Below are positions 9,412 through 19,205 of a stretch of DNA of 64,000 bases, piece after piece. Both the position numbers and the translations under genes were made by a program. This stretch comes from Ruminococcus sp. AF31-8BH. Its GTDB lineage: Bacteria; Bacillota; Clostridia; Lachnospirales; Lachnospiraceae. The DNA lies in contig NZ_QTVN01000003.1 in the NCBI RefSeq assembly GCF_003460605.1, positions 186,328-250,327 of the forward strand. The letters are read 5' to 3'. Every line of letters begins with the position of its first letter. Position 1 is the first letter of the stretch. The notes under the pieces were generated by a model. That model had not been told where the DNA came from. It made no database searches and was given only the letters and a program-made list of their open reading frames with translations.

Positions 9412-10716
9412 TTATTCAACTGCCTCTGCATCCTCTGTGATTCCGTCAATACGAAGTGTAAAGTATGGAGCACTTCTGAATGTGGACTCTGCAAAATGTC
9501 CGTCCTGAATTGCCTCAACTGTCTCGCCCTGGTATACAACAGTTGCAGGATCAGTTGTGTAATCCATAAAGGAAAGATCAACCGGTGCAGAAGTAACCTC
9601 TTCGCCACCAACAGTAAATGTAGAAGTATCAAATACCTGAAGAGAACCATCTTTGAGCTTGCTCTCAATGTCAGCAACATAATCTGCTGTGCCTTCTGCG
9701 CAGGACTCACCAAGGTCTGTAATACCTACTGCATCATCATTATATCCTGCGGACCAATCCTGCTCAAGATCACCGCCGCCCATTACAGTTGCAATAGCGT
9801 GTTTGTAATATACAGCCCAGTTATTGGTTGCAGAAGTAAGTGCTGCTGTTGGAGCAGTTGCGATCATATCAATGTTGTATCCTACAGAGTAGCAGATCTT
9901 GCCATCATCATGAAGCTTCTGTGTAGCTGCAGGAGCACCTGTAGAGTCTGCATGCTGTCCAATGATAACACTGCCGTTTGCAATAAGTGCCTCAGCTGCT
10001 GCACCCTCTTTGTCAATATCAAACCAGGAGTTTGTGTACTTAACTTCCATTACAACATTCGGAACTACGCTCTTAACACCAAGGTAGAATGCAGTGTAGC
10101 CTGAAACAACCTCTGCATAGCTGAATGCTCCAACATAACCGATCTTAACATTGCCGTCTGCATCAAAGCTGTCTGGCTGAGTTTCAGCTGTAAGAGTACC
10201 GTCTTCCATAATCTCTTTCAGCTTCAGGCCAGCTACAACGCCGGATACATAACGGGATTCATAAATGTTTGTGAATGCATTCTTGAAGTTCTCAAGACCG
10301 CTGATTGCTGCAAAATCACCTGTCATAGAAACGAAGGTTACATCCGGATACTCCTGTGCAGCCTGTACCAGATAAGTCTGATGTCCGTAGCTGTTTCCGA
10401 TTACCAGGGAGCATCCCTGTCCCACAAGGTCAATTGCTGCATCATAACAGCTGGAATCTTCCGGAACTTTATATTTCCAGATGATCTGGCTGTCATCAAG
10501 TCCAAGCTCTGCAGCAGCTTCCTTAATGCCTGCAATGTGAGCTGCAGAATATCCTTCAGTCTCATCGCCTACAAGGATAACGCCCATTTTGAAGTTCGGG
10601 TCAGCTTCTACCTTGTCTTCGTCAGCGGCATAAACAACAGAAGCGAAGGCAGTCATTGTGAGTACCATCACTGCTGCAAGAAGAAGGCTGACAACTTTTT
10701 TACACATTTTGTTCAT
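9412..10716 (-). CDS. BMP family ABC transporter substrate-binding protein (nucleoside type)
   Basis: 434 residues. The signal peptide has an alanine-rich core ending VYA before ADED, with no lipobox cysteine, unlike Bacillus NupN and most Gram-positive BMP lipoproteins. The mature part has BMP-family features: GVILVGDETEGYSAAHIAG near the start, GQGCSLVIGNSYG, and the NVKIGYVGAFSYAEVVSGYTAF block. It should capture nucleosides or related ligands outside the cell and hand them to the adjacent permeases. First gene of the operon, with a strong promoter directly upstream. The C-terminal 60 residues are unusually acidic. The family assignment is firm, the ligand inferred. Confidence 0.88.
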   Translation of the reverse strand: MNKMCKKVVSLLLAAVMVLTMTAFASVVYAADEDKVEADPNFKMGVILVGDETEGYSAAHIAGIKEAAAELGLDDSQIIWKYKVPEDSSCYDAAIDLVGQGCSLVIGNSYGHQTYLVQAAQEYPDVTFVSMTGDFAAISGLENFKNAFTNIYESRYVSGVVAGLKLKEIMEDGTLTAETQPDSFDADGNVKIGYVGAFSYAEVVSGYTAFYLGVKSVVPNVVMEVKYTNSWFDIDKEGAAAEALIANGSVIIGQHADSTGAPAATQKLHDDGKICYSVGYNIDMIATAPTAALTSATNNWAVYYKHAIATVMGGGDLEQDWSAGYNDDAVGITDLGESCAEGTADYVADIESKLKDGSLQVFDTSTFTVGGEEVTSAPVDLSFMDYTTDPATVVYQGETVEAIQDGHFAESTFRSAPYFTLRIDGITEDAEAVE

Positions 10717-10749
10717 TTTACTTCCTCCTTGATATTTTTATTTGCTTTC

Positions 10750-10778
10750 ATTTTATTTTTTTTCTAATTAGATGTCAA
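10750..10778 (-). promoter_or_regulatory. Strong promoter of the nucleoside uptake operon
   Basis: Minus strand TTGACA (10778-10773), a 17-bp spacer containing eight A residues, and TAAAAT (10755-10750). The leader is only about 27 bases, too short for a purine riboswitch. AT-rich upstream DNA at 10786-10840 may act as an UP element. Confidence 0.7.
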
Positions 10779-10837
10779 CCTTTTGCAACTAATTTAAAAA
10801 ATTTTTTTGAACAAATTATAAATTTTTTTGGATTTTT

Positions 10838-11821
10838 TTATAAACGCACCTGGTCGCTTTTTTTATTTTCCAGACGAAAGGCTCTTGGCGTTACATGATA
10901 GCGTTCTTTAAACACCCGGTGAAAATAACTGTTATTCTCATACCCAACTGCTGCGATCACATCACTGATGGGAAGATCTGTATCGCACATCAGTTCCACC
11001 GCCTTGCTGAGTCGTTTTCTCTGCAGCAACTCTTTAAAATTATAGCCCGTAGTTTTCTTGATCATTTTACTAAGCACATGCATAGGAAGGTGAAGCATTT
11101 CGCAAAGCTCAGTAAGGGTAGCAGTGCGGTATTTCTGCTCAATATAATCCAGCGTAGTCATGGAAATCATATTCTCATACTGATTTGGCAGACGCATTTC
11201 CACACACTGCACAGAGTCCAGAAGATAAAGGAAAATAAGCCCCATTGTGGTCTGATTGATCCGATTCTGGTTTCCCCGGCCTGTCACAAGGGAATAAATC
11301 ATATTCTCCAGAAGATTCTGGATCTGCAGCACCTCTGATACCTTAAAATGAAGATATTCTCCTCGTTGGTTATCACGGCGAAGCACATTCACCAGAAAAT
11401 TCGCCAGCACATTGTTGTTGCCCGCCATTGTATATGCCACATCGAAAAATTCCGGAAGAATCATAAAATTAATCGCAATGTCATTTCTTTTTGCCGCCAG
11501 GATTTCATGATGGGTAAACTGATTCAGAAAAAGAAGTTCCCCCTTTCGCACAATTACCTGTTTTCCATCTATAATATTGGTAAGGGATCCCTCACAGACA
11601 TAAAGAACCTCCACATAATTATGCCGGTGGAGAGGAAAATGGATAAATCGTGTGTGGGTACGCACCGCAATCAGCTTTCCTTCCTCCAGCATCTTGCTGC
11701 TGTCAACAGTAAAATCCTTTCCTGATGTATAAAGGTCTCTATCTACTTCAGCCTCTCCGTTCAGGATCCGTTTTTCTTCTTCTGTAATTTCACGAAGCTT
11801 TTCCAAAAGTTCTTTTTGCAC
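10838..11821 (-). CDS. AraC family transcriptional regulator with N-terminal cupin domain
   Basis: 327 residues from a GTG start with AGGAGGTACCCT directly upstream. Residues 1-60 are charged and helical. A cupin sensor fold follows (about 65-150, with HRHNYVEVLYVCEG). The C-terminal hundred residues carry the two AraC helix-turn-helices, including AVGYENNSYFHRVFKERYHVTPRAFR. The cupin usually binds a sugar or related effector. It is placed between the GH42 gene and the nucleoside operon on the same strand. A terminator at 11890-11929 separates it from GH42. Its targets cannot be read, but the next promoter is that of the nucleoside operon. Confidence 0.87.
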   Translation of the reverse strand: MQKELLEKLREITEEEKRILNGEAEVDRDLYTSGKDFTVDSSKMLEEGKLIAVRTHTRFIHFPLHRHNYVEVLYVCEGSLTNIIDGKQVIVRKGELLFLNQFTHHEILAAKRNDIAINFMILPEFFDVAYTMAGNNNVLANFLVNVLRRDNQRGEYLHFKVSEVLQIQNLLENMIYSLVTGRGNQNRINQTTMGLIFLYLLDSVQCVEMRLPNQYENMISMTTLDYIEQKYRTATLTELCEMLHLPMHVLSKMIKKTTGYNFKELLQRKRLSKAVELMCDTDLPISDVIAAVGYENNSYFHRVFKERYHVTPRAFRLENKKSDQVRL

Positions 11822-11889
11822 AGGGTACCTCCTGACTGTATTCTAAAACGTTCAACGCAAAAGTCCGTTTTTCCCATTATACAGTCAAA

Positions 11890-11929
11890 AAGAAGCCAGT
11901 GTCAAAAAATCTTTTCGCACTGGCTTCTT
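11890..11929 (-). terminator. Terminator of the beta-galactosidase operon
   Basis: 12-bp perfect stem AAGAAGCCAGTG/CACTGGCTTCTT with a 16-base loop; on the minus strand the stem runs into TTCTTTTTG. It lies 43 bp after the GH42 stop. Confidence 0.85.
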
Positions 11930-11971
11930 ATTTTCAGGAGAGGATTGGTCTCCTGCATCTTATTTCATTTT

Positions 11972-13996
11972 TTATTTGCTTCGTTTCAGTATTCTGGTTT
12001 CCAGAGGCGCAAGAACTTCCTTCTCTGTTCCGTAGAGCACTTCATAACCAGCCGGAACCGGGACTGCTTTTGGCTCTCTTGCAAAGTTCTGGATAAACAG
12101 ATACTGGTATGCTTCATTTTCACGCAGGGTAACGGAAACGCCTGCTGGAACGAATTCCAGAGGAGCCTGTACACCCGCTTCTTTTACAGTGCGTCCGTAG
12201 AAGTCTTCATAGAAGGCCTGCTCCATATCCGCGCATACATAGTATACGTGACCCTTTCCATATGCCCTGTGTGTCAGAACTGGTCTGCCTGCGTAGAAAT
12301 CTTTGCCGTAGCGCATCAGCACTTCGGCATCAGAAACCTTCACAAGCTCACACAGATTTTTGCAGGTGTAAGTACCTGTTATTCCAAGGTGATTGCCGTT
12401 TTCCGGGATGCCGAAATTCTCTTCCCAGTCATAAAGGGCGTCAATTTCTTCTGTGCGAAGGCCTACTGCCTCCATCAGACCGTAAGGAGTTCCCCCAAGT
12501 AAACACTTATCTGTGCCGTCCACAAGTCCGGACCAGTAGGTAAGCACCAGCGTTCCGCCGTTTTCAGCAAATGTACGCAGCTGCTTCTCGTAGCCATCCA
12601 GGAACATATAAGCCATCGGCGCTGCCACGATCTTGTAATCAGAAAGGTCGTGCTCCATGGAAATCACATCCACATTCAGACCCTGCTCCCGCAGTGCACG
12701 GTACTGCTTCTGTACTGCTTCTGTATAAAACATATTCTCGTTTCTCGGACCCTGTACATCCTGTATTGCCCAGTTGTTCTCTCTGTCGTAAAGGACAGCC
12801 GCCGGAGCCTTCATCTGGCTGCCGCATACTTCCTGAAGCTTCACAAGTGCCTCGCCTACTTCTGTCACTTCTTTAAACACACGGGTATCATCACCGCCGT
12901 AGTGGTCGATCACAGCCCCATGGAATTTCTCAGAAGCACCCTGGCTCTGATGCAGCTGGAAGTACAGCACACTGTCAGATCCATGAGCCACAGCCTGCAA
13001 AGAGGCTGCCAGCATCATGCCTGGCTTTTTCAGCTTATTGATAGGCTTCCAGTTGGTAGCGGAGGGGCAGGATTCCATAAGAAGGAAGGGCTGCTTCTTG
13101 ATGCTGCGCATAAGGTCATGCTGCATGCCTGCATCAATGGCAGTAAGATATTCCTCTTTTTTGTGCCATCCCGGGTAGTTGTCCCAGGACACAACATCCA
13201 GAACGTCACGGAATTTCTTATAATCCAGTCCATTGTAATCGTACATCAGATTGGCTGTTACCGGAAGCTCTGAACCGCCTTCACGGATTGCAGATATCTC
13301 TTCTTTGATAAAGTCGAGGGTGCGGTCTGTGACAAAGCGTTTCCAGTCCAGATTCAGGGCATGCAAAGCATCCTCTCCTTTGGGTGATGGCGCCTCAATC
13401 TGGTCAAAGCTGTTGTAAGTATGGCTCCAGAAAGTGGTGCACCAACTGGAATTCAGCTTCTCAATGGTTCCGTATTTCTCCTTCAGCCATTCCCGGAATT
13501 TCTGCTGACACAGCGGGCAGTAGCACTCTCCGCCGAATTCATTGGAAATATGCCACAGGATCACCCCTGGATGGCTGCCAAGTCTCTGGGAAAGCAGCTT
13601 ATCTATTGCATGAACCTTCTCCCTGTATACAGGGGAGGTGTAGCAGTGATTATGCCTGCCTCCAAAAAATCTTCTGGTACGGTCCGGATCCATGCGAAGG
13701 ACTTCCGGGTATTTGTCTGCCATCCACTTTGGCCTTGCACCGGATGGTGTGGCAAGGATGGTATAGATTCTCTCTTTGTATAAATTATCAATGATCTGCT
13801 CCAGCCAGTCCAGATTGTATTTTCCCTCTTCCGGTTCCAGCACAGCCCAGGAAAAAATTCCTACAGATACGGTATTGATATGGGCTTCTTTGAAATATTC
13901 AATGTCTTTTTTCAGAATGTCCGGGCGGTCCAGCCACTGCTCCGGGTTATAATCTCCGCCGTGCAAAAAGCGGCCGTATTCTATTTTTTTTGCCAT
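11972..13996 (-). CDS. Glycoside hydrolase family 42 beta-galactosidase
   Basis: 674 residues, normal for GH42. The N-terminal TIM barrel opens with GGDYNPEQW. The acid/base glutamate is E153 in HISNEFGG, and the nucleophile is E308 in LMESCPS. The zinc cysteines (CYTSP and CYCPLCQ) are present. A trimerisation domain (about 390-600) and a C-terminal beta domain follow. No signal peptide is visible, so it should act in the cytoplasm on imported galactosides. GH42 enzymes often prefer beta-1,3/1,4/1,6 galacto-oligosaccharides over lactose. AAAGGAGACAGCG precedes the ATG. It lies 25 bp after the GH2 beta-galactosidase gene, so the two enzymes are co-expressed. Confidence 0.95.
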   Translation of the reverse strand: MAKKIEYGRFLHGGDYNPEQWLDRPDILKKDIEYFKEAHINTVSVGIFSWAVLEPEEGKYNLDWLEQIIDNLYKERIYTILATPSGARPKWMADKYPEVLRMDPDRTRRFFGGRHNHCYTSPVYREKVHAIDKLLSQRLGSHPGVILWHISNEFGGECYCPLCQQKFREWLKEKYGTIEKLNSSWCTTFWSHTYNSFDQIEAPSPKGEDALHALNLDWKRFVTDRTLDFIKEEISAIREGGSELPVTANLMYDYNGLDYKKFRDVLDVVSWDNYPGWHKKEEYLTAIDAGMQHDLMRSIKKQPFLLMESCPSATNWKPINKLKKPGMMLAASLQAVAHGSDSVLYFQLHQSQGASEKFHGAVIDHYGGDDTRVFKEVTEVGEALVKLQEVCGSQMKAPAAVLYDRENNWAIQDVQGPRNENMFYTEAVQKQYRALREQGLNVDVISMEHDLSDYKIVAAPMAYMFLDGYEKQLRTFAENGGTLVLTYWSGLVDGTDKCLLGGTPYGLMEAVGLRTEEIDALYDWEENFGIPENGNHLGITGTYTCKNLCELVKVSDAEVLMRYGKDFYAGRPVLTHRAYGKGHVYYVCADMEQAFYEDFYGRTVKEAGVQAPLEFVPAGVSVTLRENEAYQYLFIQNFAREPKAVPVPAGYEVLYGTEKEVLAPLETRILKRSK

Positions 13997-14020
13997 CGCT
14001 GTCTCCTTTTATGATCTATC

Positions 14021-17000
14021 TCAGATTCCCTTAAATACAAAGGAAAACTCCATAGGCTTGCTTGCATCCAGCAGATATTCCTCGTGGGTGCGTGCGCCCC
14101 AGCTGTCGTCTCCTGCAATTCCCATCTGGCCTTTTGCCACACGGACTACCGTGTAGTGAACTTCCGGAAACTCGTAAGGATGCATTGCATTTTCCATTTC
14201 ATGCGGGGTATATGGAAGGGCTGAGAACATCATCGGGCCGTTTTCCGGATCCATCTCAAAGAGCATTCCTCTGCCCTTGCGGTCTGTGATCTTCGCCCAT
14301 CTTACCTCTTCCTTGGAGCCGCACTCCTGGGGAACCATATATCTTGCAATATTATCTTTTACCAGGTTGCTGTAGATGCCAAGCTTAGCACCTTTCTTGC
14401 GGTCTGCGTAGGTCTCTGCCTCTCCAAGTCCATACCAGCTTACATGGTCATAATCTGCATTAAACTTGAAAATCACACCGAACTCCGGCATATCGCCAAG
14501 CTCCTTCACAGGATCATAGGAAAGGGTGGTGCGTACTCTTCCGTCTCCGTAAACCTCGTAAGTAAGGGTGCACTCTGCCGCCGGGGTTGTAGGAAGGAAA
14601 TAGGTGTAGGATACTTTTACAGAATGTTCCTTCTCTTCCACCTTGGGTTTATTTCCTGGTCCGTAGGCTGCGCCTCTGTATTCCTTGTGGTTTACATACA
14701 TGCTGGCAATTTTCCACTGTGCGTAGCGCATTGCCATCAGATTTCCACAGTCATTGTCTGTTGGTGCACGCCAGAAGTTAGGCTTCGGAATGGCCTCGAT
14801 CATTTCTTTGCCTGCGTATTTATAGGATACCAGTCCGCCGTTGAGTACGGAGAAAAGTACTTCAAACTCTGCACCTCTGACACCGATGTTGTGAGTGCTG
14901 TGAATGACCTGAAGGGGTGCTGTGCATGGCTTCACAGGTGCTTCTACCTTGTATACGTACTGGCCGAAGGCTACCTCATGGCCAGCCTTTGCCCATGGCT
15001 TATCCTCTTTCAGATGGAAGGATACGGTTACGGTATACTCGCCTGCTTTTTCCTCTTTCTTAAATGGAAGGGCATATTCTTTCTGGCTTAAAGGCTCTAC
15101 TGCAGTCTCCATGACAGCTGTGCGGACAACCTTTCCATCTTTCTGAAGCGTTGCCTTGCAGTCAAAGATATTGGTATTTACAAACAGGTTCTTATTGATA
15201 ACCTTCACGGTTTCTTCTTTTACCTGTGCGGTAATGTTCTGATAATTGAACTTCACTTCCTGCATCTTCGGAGACGCATCACGATTGCCGCCGTAGGCAA
15301 TTCCGTTGCCGCTGAAATTGTAGTCAGTAGGACGCTCGCCGAAGTCTCCGCCGTAGGCCTGGAATTCCTTGCCGTAGCGGTCTTTTTTGTAAATAGACTG
15401 GTCAATGTAGTCCCAGATGAAGCCGCCCTGGTATTTCGGCTCCGTGCCGGTAAGGTCTGTATATTTGTGCATGGCTCCGCAGGAATTTCCCATTGCATGA
15501 GTGTACTCACAGCAGATGAATGGCTTGGAATCGTCCTTTGCAAGGAAGTCCTTGATTGCCTCTACGGACGGATACATCTGGCTTTCCATATCGCTGGTGG
15601 CATTGTATCTGCGGTCATGGCAAACCCCTTCGTAATGTACCAGACGGGTAGGATCTGTGTTTCGGAAAAACTGGGACATTTCAAAAATGTCCTTGCCGCC
15701 GAAGGACTCATTTCCGCAGGACCAGATGAGAATTGCCGCATGGTTCTTGTCTCTCTGGTACATGGAATTGGCACGATCCAGCATCATAGCCTGCCACTCC
15801 GGCTTGTCGTGAGGAACTACATAGGTATAGTCCTTAGTAAATTCTGCCACATCCCAGGAGCCATGGCTCTCCAGGTTAGTCTCGTCGATCATGTAAATGC
15901 CGAACTCATCGCAAAGCCGGTAGATCATAGATGCGTCCGGGTAATGGCAGGTACGGATGGCATTGATATTGTTCTGCTTCATGGTAGTCAGATCCTTACG
16001 AAGCTCTGCCTCAGATACGCATCTTCCTGTGACGGAGCTGAACTCATGGCGGTTCACGCCTTTGAATACAATTCGCTTGCCGTTTAAGGTCATGATTCCG
16101 TCTTTCATTTCGAAGCGGCGGAAACCGATTTTCTGCGGGATGACTTCCTGAAGAGTACCGTTTTCATCGGAAACTTCCAGAACCAAATCGTAAAGCTGGG
16201 GATCTTCTGCACTCCAGAGAATGGGATTCTCTACGGTCCATGTGAAAATGTCCAAAGAATCAGCCTGTGCAGCTGCACCTTTGCCGTCATCATTGTTCTT
16301 TGCATCTGCATCCATATTCCTGCTGCCTGATTCTGCTGCCACCGCTCCCAGACTCTTACTGTCTTCCAGCACCGTCTGTCCGTCTTTTGAAAGAACAATA
16401 TGTACGCTTCCTTTTCCCCATGCAATTGTTTTAATCTCAAATTCTGCCTTCTTTAATGTCTCATCTGGAATCGCGCGAATCTGCAGATCATACACATGTA
16501 CATCCGGCACCGTATAAAGATAAACCTCTCTGTAAATGCCAGAGAAACGGTAGAAATCCTGATCCTCGCACCAGCTGCTTGCTGTCCACTTAAACACCTG
16601 GGCTGCCAGCTTGTTTTCCCCACCTTTCACATAATCAGTGAGTTCAAATTCGGACGGGGTGAAAGAATCCTCGCTGTATCCCACAAACTTTCCATTCAGC
16701 CACAGGGCAATTCCGCTCTCTGCGCCCTGGAAGGAAATGAAAAGACGTTTTCCTTTCATCTGCTCCGGCACTTCGAAATATTTCACATAGCTTGCCACTG
16801 GATTGAAATGCTCCGGGATTTCTCCAGGATGGATGTCTTCATGGCCTTCCCATGGGTACTGCACGTTGGCATACTGGGGAGCGTCGTAGCCTTCCATCTG
16901 AATGTGTGCAGGTACGCGGATATCATCCCAGTCCCTGCAGGAATACTCTTCCTTTTCAAAGCCCTTTACTGTACTTTCATAGTTGCGGGCATAATGGAAT

Positions 17001-17152
17001 TTCCAGATGCCGTTCAGGCTGTGGCGAAAAGAAGTCTCCTCCAGAGAAGCTTCCTCTGGATTGGCGTAACTGATGTGGTCGGAATGGGCATCCATTCTTC
17101 CGTCCTTAAAATATTCCGGATTCTTTACTAATGAATAATCAAATTCTTTCAT
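14021..17152 (-). CDS. lacZ: Glycoside hydrolase family 2 beta-galactosidase (LacZ type)
   Basis: 1043 residues from the ATG at 17152, which has AGAAAGGATCG upstream; an in-frame ATG eight codons earlier lacks a good site. The order is a GH2 sugar-binding domain, an immunoglobulin-like domain, a TIM barrel (about 340-640) and a C-terminal Bgal_small_N domain (from about 770). The acid/base residue is E482 in CGNESFGG and the nucleophile E549 in CCEYTHAMGNS, both as in E. coli LacZ. A charged Ala/Asp-rich insert at about 275-300 in the second domain is unusual. Cytoplasmic. It follows the permease genes of a sugar ABC operon, so imported lactose-like disaccharides are the likely substrate. Confidence 0.95.
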   Translation of the reverse strand: MKEFDYSLVKNPEYFKDGRMDAHSDHISYANPEEASLEETSFRHSLNGIWKFHYARNYESTVKGFEKEEYSCRDWDDIRVPAHIQMEGYDAPQYANVQYPWEGHEDIHPGEIPEHFNPVASYVKYFEVPEQMKGKRLFISFQGAESGIALWLNGKFVGYSEDSFTPSEFELTDYVKGGENKLAAQVFKWTASSWCEDQDFYRFSGIYREVYLYTVPDVHVYDLQIRAIPDETLKKAEFEIKTIAWGKGSVHIVLSKDGQTVLEDSKSLGAVAAESGSRNMDADAKNNDDGKGAAAQADSLDIFTWTVENPILWSAEDPQLYDLVLEVSDENGTLQEVIPQKIGFRRFEMKDGIMTLNGKRIVFKGVNRHEFSSVTGRCVSEAELRKDLTTMKQNNINAIRTCHYPDASMIYRLCDEFGIYMIDETNLESHGSWDVAEFTKDYTYVVPHDKPEWQAMMLDRANSMYQRDKNHAAILIWSCGNESFGGKDIFEMSQFFRNTDPTRLVHYEGVCHDRRYNATSDMESQMYPSVEAIKDFLAKDDSKPFICCEYTHAMGNSCGAMHKYTDLTGTEPKYQGGFIWDYIDQSIYKKDRYGKEFQAYGGDFGERPTDYNFSGNGIAYGGNRDASPKMQEVKFNYQNITAQVKEETVKVINKNLFVNTNIFDCKATLQKDGKVVRTAVMETAVEPLSQKEYALPFKKEEKAGEYTVTVSFHLKEDKPWAKAGHEVAFGQYVYKVEAPVKPCTAPLQVIHSTHNIGVRGAEFEVLFSVLNGGLVSYKYAGKEMIEAIPKPNFWRAPTDNDCGNLMAMRYAQWKIASMYVNHKEYRGAAYGPGNKPKVEEKEHSVKVSYTYFLPTTPAAECTLTYEVYGDGRVRTTLSYDPVKELGDMPEFGVIFKFNADYDHVSWYGLGEAETYADRKKGAKLGIYSNLVKDNIARYMVPQECGSKEEVRWAKITDRKGRGMLFEMDPENGPMMFSALPYTPHEMENAMHPYEFPEVHYTVVRVAKGQMGIAGDDSWGARTHEEYLLDASKPMEFSFVFKGI

Positions 17153-17271
17153 ATACGATCCTTTCTGTTTCTTCAATAAAAATTTCTAAGTTCCTATTAT
17201 ACTCACATAAGAGTTTATTTCCATGAAATTTATTAAGATAAATATATAAATATTTGCGCTTATTCAACAAA

Positions 17272-17300
17272 AGGGCGCCGCAGACAAATCGCAGCACCCT
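17272..17300 (-). terminator. Stem-loop between permease and GH2 genes
   Basis: 10-bp stem with two G-U pairs on the minus strand (AGGGTGCTGC/GCGGCGCCCT) followed by TTTTG. A partial terminator between transporter and enzyme genes. Confidence 0.6.
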
Positions 17301-17314
17301 CTCATTTTTCAAAC

Positions 17315-18142
17315 TTATTTTACCGCACCGGTAATACCTTCTGCAAACTGTTTCTGCAGTACGAAGAATACAACCATAGTCGGAATGGAACAGAATAATA
17401 CGCCGCACATCAGCATACCGTAATCCGTTACATAACCTGTGATCAGGTTGGCGATCAGCATTGGCATTGTGATGGCTTTGTTATCTGTCATAATTACCTT
17501 CGGCCATAAGTATGCATTCCAGGCATTCATAAAGGTAATAACAGCGGCTGCTGCGTAGGTTGATTTCATGGTCGGAATAAACATCTGGAAAAAGATCCGG
17601 ACCTCACTTAATCCGTCAATACGTGCAGCTTCAATAATATCTACCGGGAATGCACGGGCATTCTGTCGGAACATCATGATCATAAACGGAGTGGAAATGA
17701 TCGGAAGGATGAAACCGATGGATGTATTCAGAAGCTTTGCCTTTGAGAACATCTTGAATAACGGAACCATTGTGGCAACCTGGGGAACCATCATGGCAAG
17801 AAGCAGGATGGAAAACAGTCTGTCTTTTCCTTTGTCATGATATACCTCAAATCCGTATCCGGCGATGGAGCAGATCAGAAGGCAGATCACAGTGGTCAGG
17901 ATCGCATACAGGAAAGAGTTTCCAAGTGCTCTCCAAAGAGGCTGCTGGGATGTCAGGTTGTTGAAGTTCTCCATAAAGTGACTTCCCGGAATAATACGTC
18001 CGCGTGATACATCTGTGGAAGTATTGGTAGCTGCGGAAATCATCCAGTACAGCGGGAATACGGAGAAAAATGATACAATGATCAGAAAAATATATGTAGG
18101 AATCAGTCTTCTCTGGATTGCAGATTTGTTTTTCTTAGTCAC
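17315..18142 (-). CDS. Sugar ABC transporter permease, MalG type
   Basis: 275 residues starting from the GTG at 18142, which overlaps the upstream stop codon and follows TAGGTGATACTC; an in-frame GTG three codons earlier is too close to that site. Six membrane segments. It has the EAARIDGLSEVRIFFQMFIPTMK cytoplasmic coupling (EAA) loop near residue 165, which contacts the ATPase. The C-terminus EGITGAVK is typical of CUT1 MalG-like permeases. It pairs with the MalF-type permease encoded upstream. No ATPase gene is in this operon, so a shared MsmX/MsmK-type ATPase elsewhere must energise it. Confidence 0.9.
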   Translation of the reverse strand: MTKKNKSAIQRRLIPTYIFLIIVSFFSVFPLYWMISAATNTSTDVSRGRIIPGSHFMENFNNLTSQQPLWRALGNSFLYAILTTVICLLICSIAGYGFEVYHDKGKDRLFSILLLAMMVPQVATMVPLFKMFSKAKLLNTSIGFILPIISTPFMIMMFRQNARAFPVDIIEAARIDGLSEVRIFFQMFIPTMKSTYAAAAVITFMNAWNAYLWPKVIMTDNKAITMPMLIANLITGYVTDYGMLMCGVLFCSIPTMVVFFVLQKQFAEGITGAVK

Positions 18143-19034
18143 GAGTATCACCTACTTTCAAGTTGATAAATGCCAGAATCGCTACCATGATAAAGATAAT
18201 AAAGGACATTGCTGCCGCATATCCGAAGTTCGGCACGTTGACGAAACAGGTATTGTAAACATAATGTGACATTGTAATGGTACTGTTTGCAGGACCGCCC
18301 TTTGTCAGGTTCATGGACTCATCGAACAGCTGCAAGGTACCGTTGATGGACATAATAAATGTCATGATAATGGTTGGCTTCAGAAGCGGTACTGTAATTT
18401 TCCAGAAGGTTTTCCATCCGTTTGCACCGTCGATCTTGGCTGCCTCATATACAGAATACTCAATGTTCTGAAGTCCTGCCAGATAGAATACCATGTTGTA
18501 TCCGGTCCATCTCCAGATCAGGGCGATGATGATTACGATCTTCGCGCTGGTAGCGTTTCCAAGGAAGTTATATCCTGTGGACAGGATTCCCAGTTTCATC
18601 AGAACACTGTTGACCAGACCGTCTGTTGCAAACATGGAACGGAAGATCAAAGAATAGGAAACCAGGGAGGTCGCACACGGAAGGAATACGCATGTACGGA
18701 AAAATCCCTTAAACTTCAGGTCCTTATTGTTCAGAAGCTGAGCAAGCAGGATTGCAAGCACCAGCATGATGGGAACCTGAATGATCAGATACAGGAATGT
18801 ATTTGCAATAGACTGCTGGAATACTTTGTCTGCAAGAATACGTTTGTAGTTGCTGAAGATCGGATCTGCGAAACGCATGTTTGCGCCGGCACCTGTCTGC
18901 AGGGAAATGATGAATGCTCGGATCATTGGATAAAAGCTCATGATCGCAATCATAATAGAAGCGGGTGCCAGGAAGATCCATCCGGCTGCCTTTTGCTTGG
19001 TAGCCAGAGTCATACCTTTTTTCTTGGAATTCAC
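18135..19034 (-). CDS. Sugar ABC transporter permease, MalF type
   Basis: 299 residues. The start is taken as the GTG at 19034 because AAAGGAGG lies seven bases upstream; a TTG six codons earlier overlaps that site. Six membrane segments, with the EAAKIDGANGWKTFWKITVPLLK coupling loop near residue 210. It is the CUT1 MalF-type partner of the next gene, whose start overlaps this stop. The binding-protein gene lies upstream beyond a stem-loop at 19131-19153. The ligand is probably a beta-galactoside, inferred from the two downstream beta-galactosidase genes. Confidence 0.9.
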   Translation of the reverse strand: MNSKKKGMTLATKQKAAGWIFLAPASIMIAIMSFYPMIRAFIISLQTGAGANMRFADPIFSNYKRILADKVFQQSIANTFLYLIIQVPIMLVLAILLAQLLNNKDLKFKGFFRTCVFLPCATSLVSYSLIFRSMFATDGLVNSVLMKLGILSTGYNFLGNATSAKIVIIIALIWRWTGYNMVFYLAGLQNIEYSVYEAAKIDGANGWKTFWKITVPLLKPTIIMTFIMSINGTLQLFDESMNLTKGGPANSTITMSHYVYNTCFVNVPNFGYAAAMSFIIFIMVAILAFINLKVGDTRD

Positions 19035-19130
19035 AGGAACTCCTCCTTTCAAGTCTTGTGTACCGACAAATGATCCGGGAAAATTTGCCGCCGCACTTTC
19101 ATTTAATGCCCATATTTTTGTATAGAAAAC

Positions 19131-19153
19131 GGAGGACCACTTAGCAGTCCCCC
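19131..19153 (-). terminator. Intercistronic stem-loop after the lactose-type binding-protein gene
   Basis: Minus strand GGGGGAC/GTCCTCC stem (one G-U pair) with a nine-base loop and a following TTTTC. It probably attenuates transcription from the binding-protein gene into the permease genes. Confidence 0.55.
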
Positions 19154-19205
19154 GCCTCCTAATAAATTATTTCTTATTCAGTCTGAAATCACATCGCAAG
19201 AAAGA

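Noticed and set aside
10717..10837. Purine riboswitch before the nucleoside operon
   Set aside because: The predicted leader is about 27 bases, too short for the aptamer, and its conserved core is not seen.
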